Both the position numbers and the translations under genes were made by a program. The notes below the pieces were generated by a model. It did no database searches. It saw nothing but the letters and a program-made list of their open reading frames with translations, and had not been told where the DNA came from. DNA of 64,000 nt from Smittia aterrima (lineage: Eukaryota > Arthropoda > Insecta > Diptera > Chironomidae), in the NCBI GenBank assembly GCA_033063855.1, contig CP093831.1:12834001-12898000 (forward strand), read 5' to 3'. How positions within the stretch are numbered: the first letter of the stretch is position 1; the number at the start of each line of letters is the position of its first letter. Shown one piece after another: positions 24,885 to 35,500 of the stretch.

Positions 24885-26574
24885 ATGCTTGTACTTCAAT
24901 CGCTACTTGTCGGAAGTTTTATTTGTCTCATTGCATTTTACTTCAGTTTTCGATGGAAAAGGCGACGTTTGTATGAGCTCGCCGATAAGATTCCGGGACC
25001 AAAAGGATTACCTTTTATAGGAATCGCTTACAAGTTCTTGACTGCTAATTCAAAAGTTATTTTTCGAACTCTTGCTGAAGTTACAGAAGAGTTTACTTCG
25101 ACAGTTAAAGTTTGGCTTGGCCCGGAATTGTTAATTCTCGCTGATTCTCCCGAAGCATTGCAAGTTGTGTTAAACTCGCCACATTGCTTAGACAAGTCTT
25201 CGTTTTACGATGGTTTCTTGCTAAATAAAGGACTCGTGCTCTCAAATGGTTCATTGTGGAAAAATCACAGGAAAATATTAAATCCTGCATTCAGTGTTAG
25301 TGCAATTCAACAATTAATTCCAAAGTTCCAAGAGAAATCAAAGATTTTCGTTAACAACTTGAAAGCGAAAGTCGACAAAGAACCTTTCGACGTTTTAATT
25401 TACATGGCAGCTTGTTCTCTCGAGACAATTCTCGCTGGAGCGCTGGAGTTGGAAAAAGACATTCAAAGTGATCCACACAACAATCGATACATTCAAACAG
25501 CTGAAGTGTAAGGAACTTTTTTTAAGTTATAAACTTTGTTTGAAAGAATAATTTCCTTCAGAGGGTCACATATGATGATGAAGAAAATGATAAACATTTT
25601 CCATCGATTCAAGCCTTACCATTGGCTCACAGATGTTTATAGATTTGAAAAGAAGCACATTTATGGATTTTTTTTAAAAATCGCTGACGAAGTTTTGGAT
25701 GCTAAACGATTGAAGGAAGAGATCGCCCCAAAAGATGATGGAGACTTTTCATGGAAGCCAAGGAATTTCATTTCAACATTGACTGACCCTAACAATGGAT
25801 TGACGCATGAAGAAATGTGGCATGAGATAAATACGTTAGTCGCAGCGGTAATTTATTCATCAAACGTTCAAGTCTAAATGACTTAAAACTATTTTATATT
25901 TTATTCAATTCAGGGTTACGAGACGTCAGCATTAGCAGTATCACACGCACTACTGTTATTAGCACTTCATCCCGAAGTTCAAGAGAAGGTTGTTCAGGAA
26001 ATAAATGACGTCTGTGGTGACTTACAAACAGAAGATAAAAATAAATTGAACAAACTGGTTTACCTTGATAATGTTGTGAGAGAGACAATGCGACTTTTCC
26101 CAGTTTTACCGCTAAGTGCGAGACAATCTACTGGAGAATTCCAAATTGGTGAGAATAAAATTATTTTAAATTGAATCAATTTATTAATTGATATTTCCAT
26201 TTTCAGGTGAATACACAATTCCTTCAGGAGCAACAATTTTAATGTCGACTTACCTGACACATCGCAATCCAAAGTATTGGGGCGAAGATGCTCATCAATT
26301 CAGGCCAGAACGTTTTGAGCCAGAAAACTTCAAAAAGATTCATCCTTATGCATTCATTCCTTTCTCTGGTGGCCCAAGAATCTGCATTGGAATGCGTTAC
26401 GGAATGGTTTTCGTGAAAACTGTTTTGATCAATGTTCTAAGAGAATTCAAACTCAGCTCAGAACTCAAATACGAAGAATTAGAATACGAAATCACAGTCT
26501 CAATGAAAGTTCTCCAAAGATGCATGATTACTTTAAAAAATCGAAACTTGAAAGAAGAACAAAATAAAAGCTGA
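24885..26574 (+). CDS. Cytochrome P450, CYP4 clan (CYP313/CYP325-like), copy 1
   Basis: Exons 24885-25507, 25562-25847, 25914-26148, 26207-26574 (TGA); 503 residues, a normal P450 length. The start MLVLQSLLVG opens an ER membrane anchor followed by the basic RWKRRR stop-transfer and the Pro-rich hinge KIPGPKGLPF. Further landmarks: WKNHRKILNPAF (C helix), GYETSALAVSHALL (I helix, oxygen binding, spanning the second junction), ETMRLFP (ExxR of the K helix), HQFRPERFEPEN, and the heme loop FIPFSGGPRICIG with the Cys ligand. Substrate is unknown; CYP4-clan enzymes handle fatty acids, hormones or xenobiotics. The blocks LADSPEALQVVLNSPHCLDK resemble dipteran CYP325/CYP313 types. It is the upstream member of a tandem pair with the same intron positions. 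Confidence 0.9.
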
Positions 26575-26802
26575 AAAGAAAATCTCAATTAGATATTACT
26601 AACCTAATTAAAACACATTAAAGTTAATCTAGAAAACATTTTGCAATGAAGTTTTCTACGTTAAACATCGAAAATTAGTGTAAACGATGAATGATAATTA
26701 AATTAAAACAAGCACGTGTGATGAATTATTAAAAAATTTAAATTCACAATCCAGTTATTTCTTACTTAAAGTTAATGTATGTGGGAAAATAATTAAAGCA
26801 AA

Positions 26803-26815
26803 CGAGCCTCCAGAC
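26803..26815 (+). repeat. 13-base element shared upstream of both P450s (copy 2)
   Basis: CGAGCCTCCAGAC, identical to 24422-24434, 346 bases before the ATG of copy 2 (463 bases in copy 1). Confidence 0.4.
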
Positions 26816-27076
26816 TAGGTTCATTAATTACCGGTTAAGTCGAGATTACTCGTTTAATTAACTAGCTTTCATTTGTCGCCTTAGGCAAAAGTCGCGAAAA
26901 TTATTTGAGCAAATAATAGTTCGACGTGACCTTTTTAATGGAGATGTGATTTGTGAGCTTGACACTTCTACTATTTCCTGACTACGTAACAATTAAATTG
27001 AATAATCATGAAAGTTCATCGAGAAAACTGTTTTCATGAACTGTAATTATTGAAACTCCGTAATTACATTTCAACC

Positions 27077-27084
27077 TATTTAAA
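27077..27084 (+). promoter_or_regulatory. TATA-like box of P450 gene 2
   Basis: TATTTAAA, 65 bases upstream of the ATG at 27149. Same heptamer as upstream of copy 1. Confidence 0.4.
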
Positions 27085-27148
27085 TGATTAACGAATCCTC
27101 ATTTTCCGTAGTTAAACTTAGACTCGCAGCTAAAATAGAACGAGGAAA

Positions 27149-28823
27149 ATGTTGGTGCTTCAATCGTTAGCTTTCGGAAGTTTTATTTGTCTCGTTGCAT
27201 TCTATGCGAATTTTCGATGGAAAAGGCGACGTTTGTATGAGTTGGCCGATAAGATTCCTGGACCAAAAGGATTACCATTTATAGGAATCGCTCATAAACT
27301 AATAACTGTGAACTCTAAAGTTATGTTTCAAACGCTTGCTGAAGTTACAGAAGAGTTTACTTCGATAGCCAAAGCTTGGATCGGCCCGGAATTGTTGATT
27401 CTCGCTGACTCTCCAGAAGCATTGAAAACCGTGCTTAACTCGCCACATTGCTTAGACAAGTCCACGTTCTACGACATGTTATTACTAACGAAGAGTCTTA
27501 TAATTGCCAAAAGCGAAATGTGGAAAAATCATAGAAAAATATTAAATCCTGCATTCAGTGCGAGTGCTGTTCAACGATTAATTCCCACGTTCGAAGAGAG
27601 AACGAAGATTTTCGTTGAAAACTTGAAAGCGGAAGTCGACAAAAAACCTTTCGATGTCACACATTACATGGCAGCTTGCTCCCTCGAGACAATTCTAAAT
27701 GGAACTATGGAATACGAAATAGATGTCCAAAGTGATCCCCACAACAATCGATACTTACAAATTGTTGATAAGTTAGTTTTAATATTAGATTGCTCCAACA
27801 ATTCTTTAAATTCAACAATTACTTGCTAGGTCATCTCGCGTTTTCATGAAAAAAGTGGCTTGTATTTTCTATCAATTCAAGCCTTTCTACTGGCTCTCCG
27901 ATGTTTACAGATTTGAAAAGAAGGAGCTTTCGATTTTCTTTAACTTAGCAGACAAAATTTTGGAATCAAATTGGCAAAAGCGGTCAACAAACAAGTTAAT
28001 TGGACAAGAGAAAGAAAATCTTTTAGGAGATTTAAGCTTTGTTAACAGAGTGGCTGACCCTAAAAATGGATTGACCTATGATGAAAAGTGGCATGAGATA
28101 AATGCGATTATTGGAGCGGTAATTAATGCAAACAATATTCAAGTTATTCAAATAAAATTCACTTACGAAATTCAGGGCTACGAGACGTCAGCTTTAGCAG
28201 TATCGCATACTCTACTGTTATTAGCACTTCATCCCGAAGTTCAAGAGAAGGTTGTTAAGGAAATTGTTGATTTATTTGGAGTGGATGAGCCAACGATTAG
28301 CATAGATCAATTGAACAAATTAGTTTATCTTGATTATGTTGTGAAGGAGACAATGCGACTTTTTCCTGTTTTACCATTTAGTGGAAGACATGCAACAAGT
28401 GAATTTCAACTTGGTGAGTCAGAACAATCTTTTTGTGATAAACAATCACTCAATTTATTATTCTCAGGTGAATACACAGTTCCTATTGGAGCAACGATTT
28501 TTATATCAACATATTTAACACATCGCAATCCAAAATATTGGGGCAAAGATGCTCATCAATTCAGGCCAGAACGTTTTGAGCCAGAAAACTTCAAAAAGAT
28601 TCATCCGTATGCATTCATTCCTTTCTCTGGAGGTCCAAGAATCTGCATTGGAATGCGTTACGGAATGGTTTTCGTGAAAACTGTTTTGATCAATGTTCTA
28701 AGAGAATTTAAGCTCAGCTCAGAATTGAAATACGAAGAACTAGAATACGAAATATCAGTCTCAATGAAAGTTATACAAAAATGCATGATTTCTTTGAAAA
28801 ATCGAAATTTAAGTGACGGATAA
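27149..28823 (+). CDS. Cytochrome P450, CYP4 clan (CYP313/CYP325-like), copy 2
   Basis: Exons 27149-27771, 27830-28118, 28176-28413, 28468-28823 (TAA); 501 residues. Landmarks as in copy 1: N-terminal anchor MLVLQSLAFGSF, RWKRRR, KIPGPKGLPF, WKNHRKILNPAF, GYETSALAVSHTLL, ETMRLFP, FIPFSGGPRICIG. Exon 1 has exactly the same length as in copy 1 (623 bases). The second and third introns (28119-28175, 57 bases; 28414-28467, 54 bases) are both multiples of three and free of stops, so unspliced or partly spliced RNA stays in frame. I treat them as introns because the paralogue has stops or frameshifting introns at the same places and because the I-helix motif is only contiguous when they are removed. 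The last exon is far closer to copy 1 than the rest of the gene. Confidence 0.9.
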
Positions 28824-28881
28824 GCAAGAAGAAGTCCCAAATCTTTTTTGTAGTTTCTTTTAGAAATGATTAATATTATAT

Positions 28882-28956
28882 ATAATAACTTTTTATATAT
28901 GTATAATATTAATAATGAAAATATATATAAAGTATACATAATATTTATTTTATATT
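28882..28956 (+). repeat. AT-rich direct repeat, left copy, bordering copia remnant
   Basis: 75 bases beginning ATAATAACTTTTTATATATG and ending ATATTTATTTTATATT. It is repeated in the same orientation at 30995-31070 with a few substitutions and small gaps in the middle. The interval between holds only retrotransposon-derived sequence. Confidence 0.75.
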
Positions 28957-30994
28957 GAATTCGCCTTGTTTCTCGGCGTCTTCTTCATCCTTGGACAACC
29001 TCGAAAAATCTATTATCGTGATTCTCGTTCTGATCGCTCACTTCCTAAACTCCGATCCATTGTTATCAGAGTCAAAGCCGATCAAGTTCTCGAGAACACT
29101 CCAATCAATAAACGCAACTGTCATTGAACTCACTGATAACGAATCAGTTGCAGAGTCTACCCAAATGTCAGACTATGAATCCGAACAACATTCGCAAACA
29201 ATTCTCTCCACAAAAGCCGATGCGATCAAGATTAAAACAAACACGCTGGTCAATGAAAATGCCATCACCTCGCATAATGAATCCGACGCAATGTCGGACA
29301 TCGAGTCAACAATTCCTTCGTCAATGGATCTCTCCGCTCTGGCGATCGCGATCGAGACACAACAGCCCACGTTAAAAAGCGATGAAAACAATAATTCATC
29401 CAATGGATCTGATCAAATGTCGCTAACCGACTGGAATCATCCATCATTCATTGATCTCTCTACGCCTTTGGACAAGATCGAGAACAACAATGATTATGAA
29501 AATGTAATGACTCTTGCAGTTGAAGAAGAACTTCTCAGTTCTCCTGCTCATGTAACTAATACATCGATTGACAATGCATCTCCTCTCTCACTTCGATTGA
29601 ATAAAATGTTTGGAACATCCTATAATGCATCTTTCACTATTCGTAACGCCAACGAATGGCTCATGTATTCTGGAGCATCTGTCCACATGTGTCACAACAA
29701 AAATTTATTTTCCTTCATTAACACACATGACACTGGCCACATTAGGATTGCAAACGGAAGAGCAATTCCAATTTCAGGATATGGTGACGTATCACTTGTA
29801 ATAAATACGAATAAACAAACCTTCAAACTGATACTAAGGCACACTGCTTATGTTTCCGAACTTGCAGTTAATCTGATTTCAGTTCGCTCACTCACAAATG
29901 ATAATTTCTCTGTAAAATTTACAAACGATAAATGCTACTTAGAAGACGAAAATTCGTCTCATTTGGTTGCGACATTCAAAGAAAACAATTACGTGATGCA
30001 CCTATCCAAGTCAGAAAATGCCTTCACATGTGCACATGAATGGCACCGCAAATTAGCACACAGAAACCCTGCGGACGCTTGTCTCCAAGTTCTTTCAACA
30101 ATCACGCATATTTTATCACAATAATCGACGCTATCAACAAAGGATCAAGCTAAACTTGCCATTAAACGATTTATTGCTCTTGTTGAAACACAACCGAAAG
30201 AATTACCAAGCACATTTCGTAGCGACGGAGGGGGAGAATATGTAAATGATGACCTAATCACATTCTTCGCAGAAAAGGGAATAAAATTTGAGAAAACTGT
30301 TCACTACACACCGCAACAAAATGGCATATCCGAACGTAAGAATCGCACTCTCAATGATGCAGCACGAACCATGATAATTGCTTCCAAACTTCCTCAATTC
30401 CTTTGGCACGAAGCAATATCTAACGCAGTCTATACACAAAATCGTATTATACATGAAGGTAGAGACAAATCTCCTTATGAACTCTTCTTTAACAAGAAGC
30501 CAGATTCAAATTTCATCGAATTCGGTTCGACGGTCTACACAAACACACTCTCACAACATAGAGGCAGCATCGAGCGACTATTTCAGCCTCGAGCGACTAT
30601 CATGAGAGCTTTAAGCTTCGATGAAAATTCTAAAGGACTTCGAATGTGGACTGGTAACTCGGTAATAATAGAAAGAAATGTGAGAATAAAAAGTCTGATT
30701 ACAATTAATCATTTGGAGCATATTCTAAGAGAAACTGCAACCACGTCTGATCAGATCGAAGAAGTTCTCTCTGAGTCACAAAGCTCAATTTTTCCACGAC
30801 GTTCAAAACGTCTACGTCAACAATTGACCCAAATCTCATTTCTGGCAGAAGAAGTTGAAGAACCAAAATCATATAAACAAGCTATCAACATGCCGCTCAA
30901 AGGATCATTGCAATACAAGCAGAGCTGCTGGCCCATGACGAGAACGAAACTTTCGAAATAAACGATCTCCCTTCCAACAAAACTCTCAAAACTC
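28957..30994 (+). mobile_element. Degenerate Ty1/copia-type retrotransposon fragment
   Basis: A single frame runs from the left repeat to 30961, interrupted by TAA at 30122-30124. In order: a long Ser/Asn/Asp-rich segment of unknown origin, a copia-type protease region (about 29650-29830) in which the expected catalytic Asp of the D-S-G motif is Tyr (codon 29666-29668), a GAG-pre-integrase His motif (HEWHRKLAHR, about 30040-30065), then a partial integrase from about 30137 with SDGGGEYVN and TPQQNGISERKNRT. The part of the integrase between them (CxxC and the first catalytic Asp) is missing. After 30900 only the first few codons of the reverse transcriptase region survive, in another frame, before the right repeat; reverse transcriptase and RNase H are absent. 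It is clearly inactive. No primer-binding site or standard-size LTR is seen. Confidence 0.85.
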
Positions 30995-31070
30995 ATAATA
31001 ACTTTTTATATATGTATAGTTTTATTATTAATGAAAATATATAAAGTATACATAATATTTATTTTATATT
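30995..31070 (+). repeat. AT-rich direct repeat, right copy
   Basis: Partner of 28882-28956. The first 24 bases and the last 30 or so match; the centre differs by small insertions. The bases just outside the pair (TATAT on the left, AAATT on the right) do not form an obvious target-site duplication. Confidence 0.75.
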
Positions 31071-31610
31071 AAATTTCACTCTTTCATCGCCTTCATCGTA
31101 TTTGTTTAATTGTTTGAGAAATTGTTTGAAAGTTTCATTAAATATAATTGACAAAATTTACAGCAATTTCTATTTCCATGAGAAAAAACGCCAAAAAATG
31201 TTTTTCTTTTTTACTCAATTTCCTATTTATCAAGATGAATTTTGATGTATGAGTCGGTTGTGCATCTCAATGAGACCGATCGATTGATATGTCATTTGGG
31301 ATATCATTCGGGATATATCATTTACAAATTTAGCGTTGAGCAAATTACCAGATAAAGCCTTTAAGATGGGTTCAAATCAGCAAAAAAATCTTGAAAAGCA
31401 TTTGAGTCGATGAGATGGAACGAAAAGCCCGTGTGGAAGTGTGTGGACGTACTTTCGTTTTATTTGAGAAAATTTATCCCTGAAAAAAACGATTATTTAA
31501 ACAGTCGTGTTCACAGTGCTAATTCGTGTTCAATATTTTTCGGAAATGTTTTAGCCACACTGGCAAGTAAACAAACAAAATATTTAAAATTTCATTTTTC
31601 GAATGATAAA
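31071..31610. other. Intergenic, upstream of GATAD1
   Basis: 540 bases holding the small tandem repeat at 31286 and the GATAD1 leader. An in-frame extension of the GATAD1 frame runs upstream from 31611 to 31410 but starts without a good ATG context and does not match the family, so I treat it as leader. Confidence 0.45.
31286..31323 (+). repeat. Short imperfect tandem repeat
   Basis: Three head-to-tail units of 12-14 bases: GATATGTCATTTGG, GATATCATTCGG, GATATATCATTT. It lies about 300 bases before the GATAD1 start. Confidence 0.5.
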
Positions 31611-32373
31611 ATGACGCCGAAATGTGTGAAATGTGAAAAGACAGAATCAATTCTTTGGAGAAAGAATGTGGACAATGGAGAGATCTGCAATGATTGCTAC
31701 GAAAGCGAGAAAACTGAGCAGTTGCAAGCTACAACATCTACGAAAGAAATTGTTGAGCTGCCTCCGAAGGAAACACCAAAAGAAATCACAGTTCCAGAAG
31801 CCAAAATAAGAAAGAGTACAAGGTCTACTCGATTCAAGAACAAGATCACTCGTCAGAAATCTAAATCAACTTCCAGACGTTCAAATACTTTCAAAAGCGC
31901 TCGACCAACAAAAACTCCGAATATCACAGCAGAAACCAAGACGAAAACTTGCGTTTTCCAAGACGGATTTTATTTCCAAATCGGTGACATCGTTTCATTA
32001 ATGTGCAGAGTAAGTTTTGATTAATAATTTCCAAGAAATGAAAATAATTAAACTTTAATTTTAGGGAAAGAAATATTACGCGCAGATCCGCTCTTTGATT
32101 GTCGACACTTTTTGCGAGAAAAGTGCTGTCATCACTTGGCTAATTCCCACAACGAGTTCTCCAGACCCAAACGAAAAGTTTGATCCAGCCACTTATATCA
32201 TTGGACTTGAAGAAGACATTCCAAGAAGAATCTCTGCAATGGAGTTCGTCATGAACGCTCCCTCGACTTATTTCTACAGCAAAACGGAGCCGTATGCTCC
32301 TCCTGAAGAGCTCGCTGATGGATTGTATTCTGAAAAGAACAAACGAGGCTTCATCTGGGCCAACGCAAATTGA
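31611..32373 (+). CDS. GATAD1, GATA zinc finger chromatin protein
   Basis: Exons 31611-32009 and 32065-32373 (TGA); 235 residues, phase 0. The N-terminus (MTPKCVKCEKTESILWRK, then CNDC) is a GATA-type C-x2-C...C-x2-C finger. A basic Ser/Thr/Lys linker with RKSTRSTRFKNK follows. The C-terminal half matches GATAD1: FYFQIGDIVSL, KYYAQIRSLIVD, CEKSAVITWLIPT, FDPATYIIGLEEDIPR, GFIWANAN. Known role: the mammalian protein sits in an H3K4me3-associated chromatin complex. The gene is followed by TMEM94 after 133 bases in the same direction. Confidence 0.9.
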
Positions 32374-32506
32374 GTTAAATCGGAGATTAAAAAATACTGA
32401 ATAAAATACAATTAACGAAAAATTTGATTTCTCGAGTAGTTGAATTCCCTTTGATGTTGTGAAAAATCGAAAAATTAAAAGTAATCATGAAAATTCTCGA
32501 ATAGCG

Positions 32507-35500
32507 ATGAATAGTGAACGCAAAGAGTCTGTAGATCAGGCTGTAGGCCTTTCTACTGCTTCAGCACTACAGAAACTTCACGATGACATCACAGGAGTAT
32601 TAAAAACTTACGATTCTAAAGAAAGTTCTTCAAAACAAAACGAAATCCTACCAATTTATTCAATTTTCATCACTCTGCTTGTGAATGTTGGACTAATTTA
32701 CACTTCATATTATCTAACATCCGTCTGCTTGTTGTTAATACTAATCCTCAATGTAGTGTTTGTGCAACGTGAAGAAAGTTTAAGAAGAACCGAGCTCCGG
32801 AGAAAAGCGGAATTGATCCTTGAAGACATAAAACTTGGAATTACATTATCAAAGGACTGGAGAACGATCAATTATCCTCATCTGTGTTCTCCACTATCAC
32901 CATGCATAAGCTTAGTTTGGACATACAGAGACAACGAGTTGGGTAAGTTATTTCATCGAGTCACGAACGAAAATGTATTTACAGTTTTCTGTCTTCGCAG
33001 TCAATCTTCCAACAGCGCTTCTTGTCGAAGGAGACATAATTGTAATGAGACTGGGAATGACAGCGCCTGGAAATTGTCAAGAGATCAACTCTAAATCAAC
33101 TAAACCAAAAACATTTAAACTAGGAGACACTTATGGCCTCAACACGCACATCAGCGATCCTCCAACCAAACCAATTGCTGTTCAACCGCTACCTGATTTA
33201 CTTTGCGTAATGGAGCATACACCGTTCCTTGACAATCTAAAGCTCTCGCTTGATAAGTTCCTACACCGTCCAGCAACAATCCACGATCGACAGCGACATA
33301 TTCTTATGAGTCACTACATGCAAAGGTACATCTTCGTTCTGTCGCTGATAGTCATCTGCACTACGATAACTTTGCGAGCTTTTGACAGCTATTACATTAT
33401 CGGCAAGATACATCACAGCAATTGGAGTAACATTGCCGTTTTGAATTGTGTATCTGCGCTTATTTCTCTTCTCCCGCTGATTTTCCCAATCTTCTGGATT
33501 TTGATTCATCATTGGGGCACTGCAAGACTTGAAACTCTTCTTTCTATACCTCAACCGCTATTGCAAGTAGAAAAGACAAAGTCGTCCCCAGAAATGATGG
33601 ACACGCCAACTTCTGGTGACATGGACCTTCCAATAATTCCGAGAAGAGAGGTTTGCTTTAACTTCCTTCGATTACTTAATGGAAGCTGTGAATTATTAAG
33701 TCGATCAACAAACATAATTCAAGTTCTCGGATCGATATCTGCGTTTTGTTGCGTTGATAAAAAAGGAATTTTGAGTTGGCCAAATCCAACGCCTGAGAAA
33801 GTTTTCTTTTTGAAAGACTCGGGAGAGAGCAACTCATTGAATTCAAGTCAAAGCAGTTTAAACTCTGAAAAGAGCAATCAAAATCAAAAGTTAGGGGTGA
33901 CAGCTGAAGTTTTAGATGTGACGCACGATCAGAACAGTCCATTCAAACTTGAATTTGATGATCACGAGTGGAAAAATCATCTCAGCTCGTTGAAACCTTT
34001 AGGTAGGAGAGCATGAGTTTCGCCTTTGTTATAAATTTAACTCAACTTCTTTCACAGGACTTGCTATTCTCGTCAACACTTGCTGTGAGCGCACGCAAGT
34101 TTCCTACGCGAAATTTTGTGGGCACATCACAGCGACATCGTTAATCGATAAAAATCTCGTGCCTGTCACCAATCGGTATGAAGATTATGATTTATGTGCT
34201 AGCTTTATGCATGGGTATGTATTTCGTTTGTTTATCAATATCATCACATACAGAATTGAAAGAAACAAGCGAAAGGTTTGAAAAAGAAATTACCGAAATC
34301 ATTTAGTTTCATCGTCATCATCTATACTTGCTACTCTTTCTCTATTCAAATCAATCGAAATCATGTAATCTAAGTTTTTCTTTGTGACTCACAACGTTTG
34401 GTTTGAACTTGCTTTCGGTGTGAATTTCTTAACAGTGTTTGACTTCTTTTGCTGTTTCTTAAAATATTGATTGAAATTAGCGCGACACTTACTAATTAAT
34501 TTCTGTCCAAAACACAGACGATGTCTTTGCGAACTTGCTCGACAAATTGGATTTTCACCACAGGCTCGAAACATTTTTACTCTCGAAGGACAAATTTCGA
34601 GCTATCGTCATTTGGTGGGATCATATCGTCTTCCGCTGAGAATTTTTGCTCATAAATTTTGTTAACTTCTATCCACAGCAACCTGAAGTCATTCGTCGTG
34701 ACATTAGATTTACAAAATCTCTTCACTTAGCATCAAAAATTAAAGTTCCTTTTCCGCATTCATTGAGTGTTGTCGTTAGAGAAGCACAAGCTGGACTTCA
34801 ACTTTTAACGCAAGGAACAGCAGACATCATCCTTGGTGTGTGAAACTATAAACTGCTTTGTTTCTTTTCTGTTATATTGTAAATTTTCATAGATGCTTGC
34901 GATGATTTCTGGAGTGGCAAGGACTTGCGACCTTTAAAAGAAGAAGAAAGAAAACGAGCTCAAGATTTTTATCAAAGAAACGCTTTAGTGAGTTGCAGCA
35001 TTAAATTTATTAGTTTATTTTTCAACGACTTCTGTTTCTCTAGACTGCGTACTGCACAGCATTTGCTTATCGGCCTCTGCGACATGGAATCACTGGTAAT
35101 TTAAAAAATTTATTTATTAATTTTCTAGATTTTAGTTTTTTTTTCTTCGCAGGTCTTCTTGCTGGTCCAGCAAACGACGATCTCCTTTCCAGTGATGTCG
35201 CTTACCTCGAACTACCTCCAGAATCTTTCGACACAATTCGACATTCAGAAAAGAGTCACTGCAACTTTGAAGGCCATTCACTATCTCATTCGATAAGCTC
35301 TGATTCACTTTTATTCACTGATTTAAAAGAAGAACCAGTGAATGATGTTGATGGATGCTTCGAGATGCAATGTCATCAAATCTTTATTGGTAAGCCTTTC
35401 ATCTTTACATTTGAAAAAGTAAATCTGCAAAAACTTTTTCTACAGGAATGATAACAATGCAATATCAAGCGCAGACAGATATTGTGCAGCTGATTGAAAA

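Larger units (their letters stand above)
26575..27148. other. Intergenic between the two tandem P450 genes
   Basis: 574 AT-rich bases. Contains the second CGAGCCTCCAGAC (26803-26815) and TATTTAAA at 27077-27084. No exon seen. Confidence 0.45.

Noticed and set aside
30565..30601. Short duplication of CGAGCGACTAT in the copia remnant
   Set aside because: Two copies of 11 bases inside decayed sequence; no sign of a functional repeat.
31410..31610. N-terminal extension of the GATAD1 frame
   Set aside because: The GATA finger at the very N-terminus after ATG 31611 fits the family; the upstream part shows no conservation and includes typical leader sequence.
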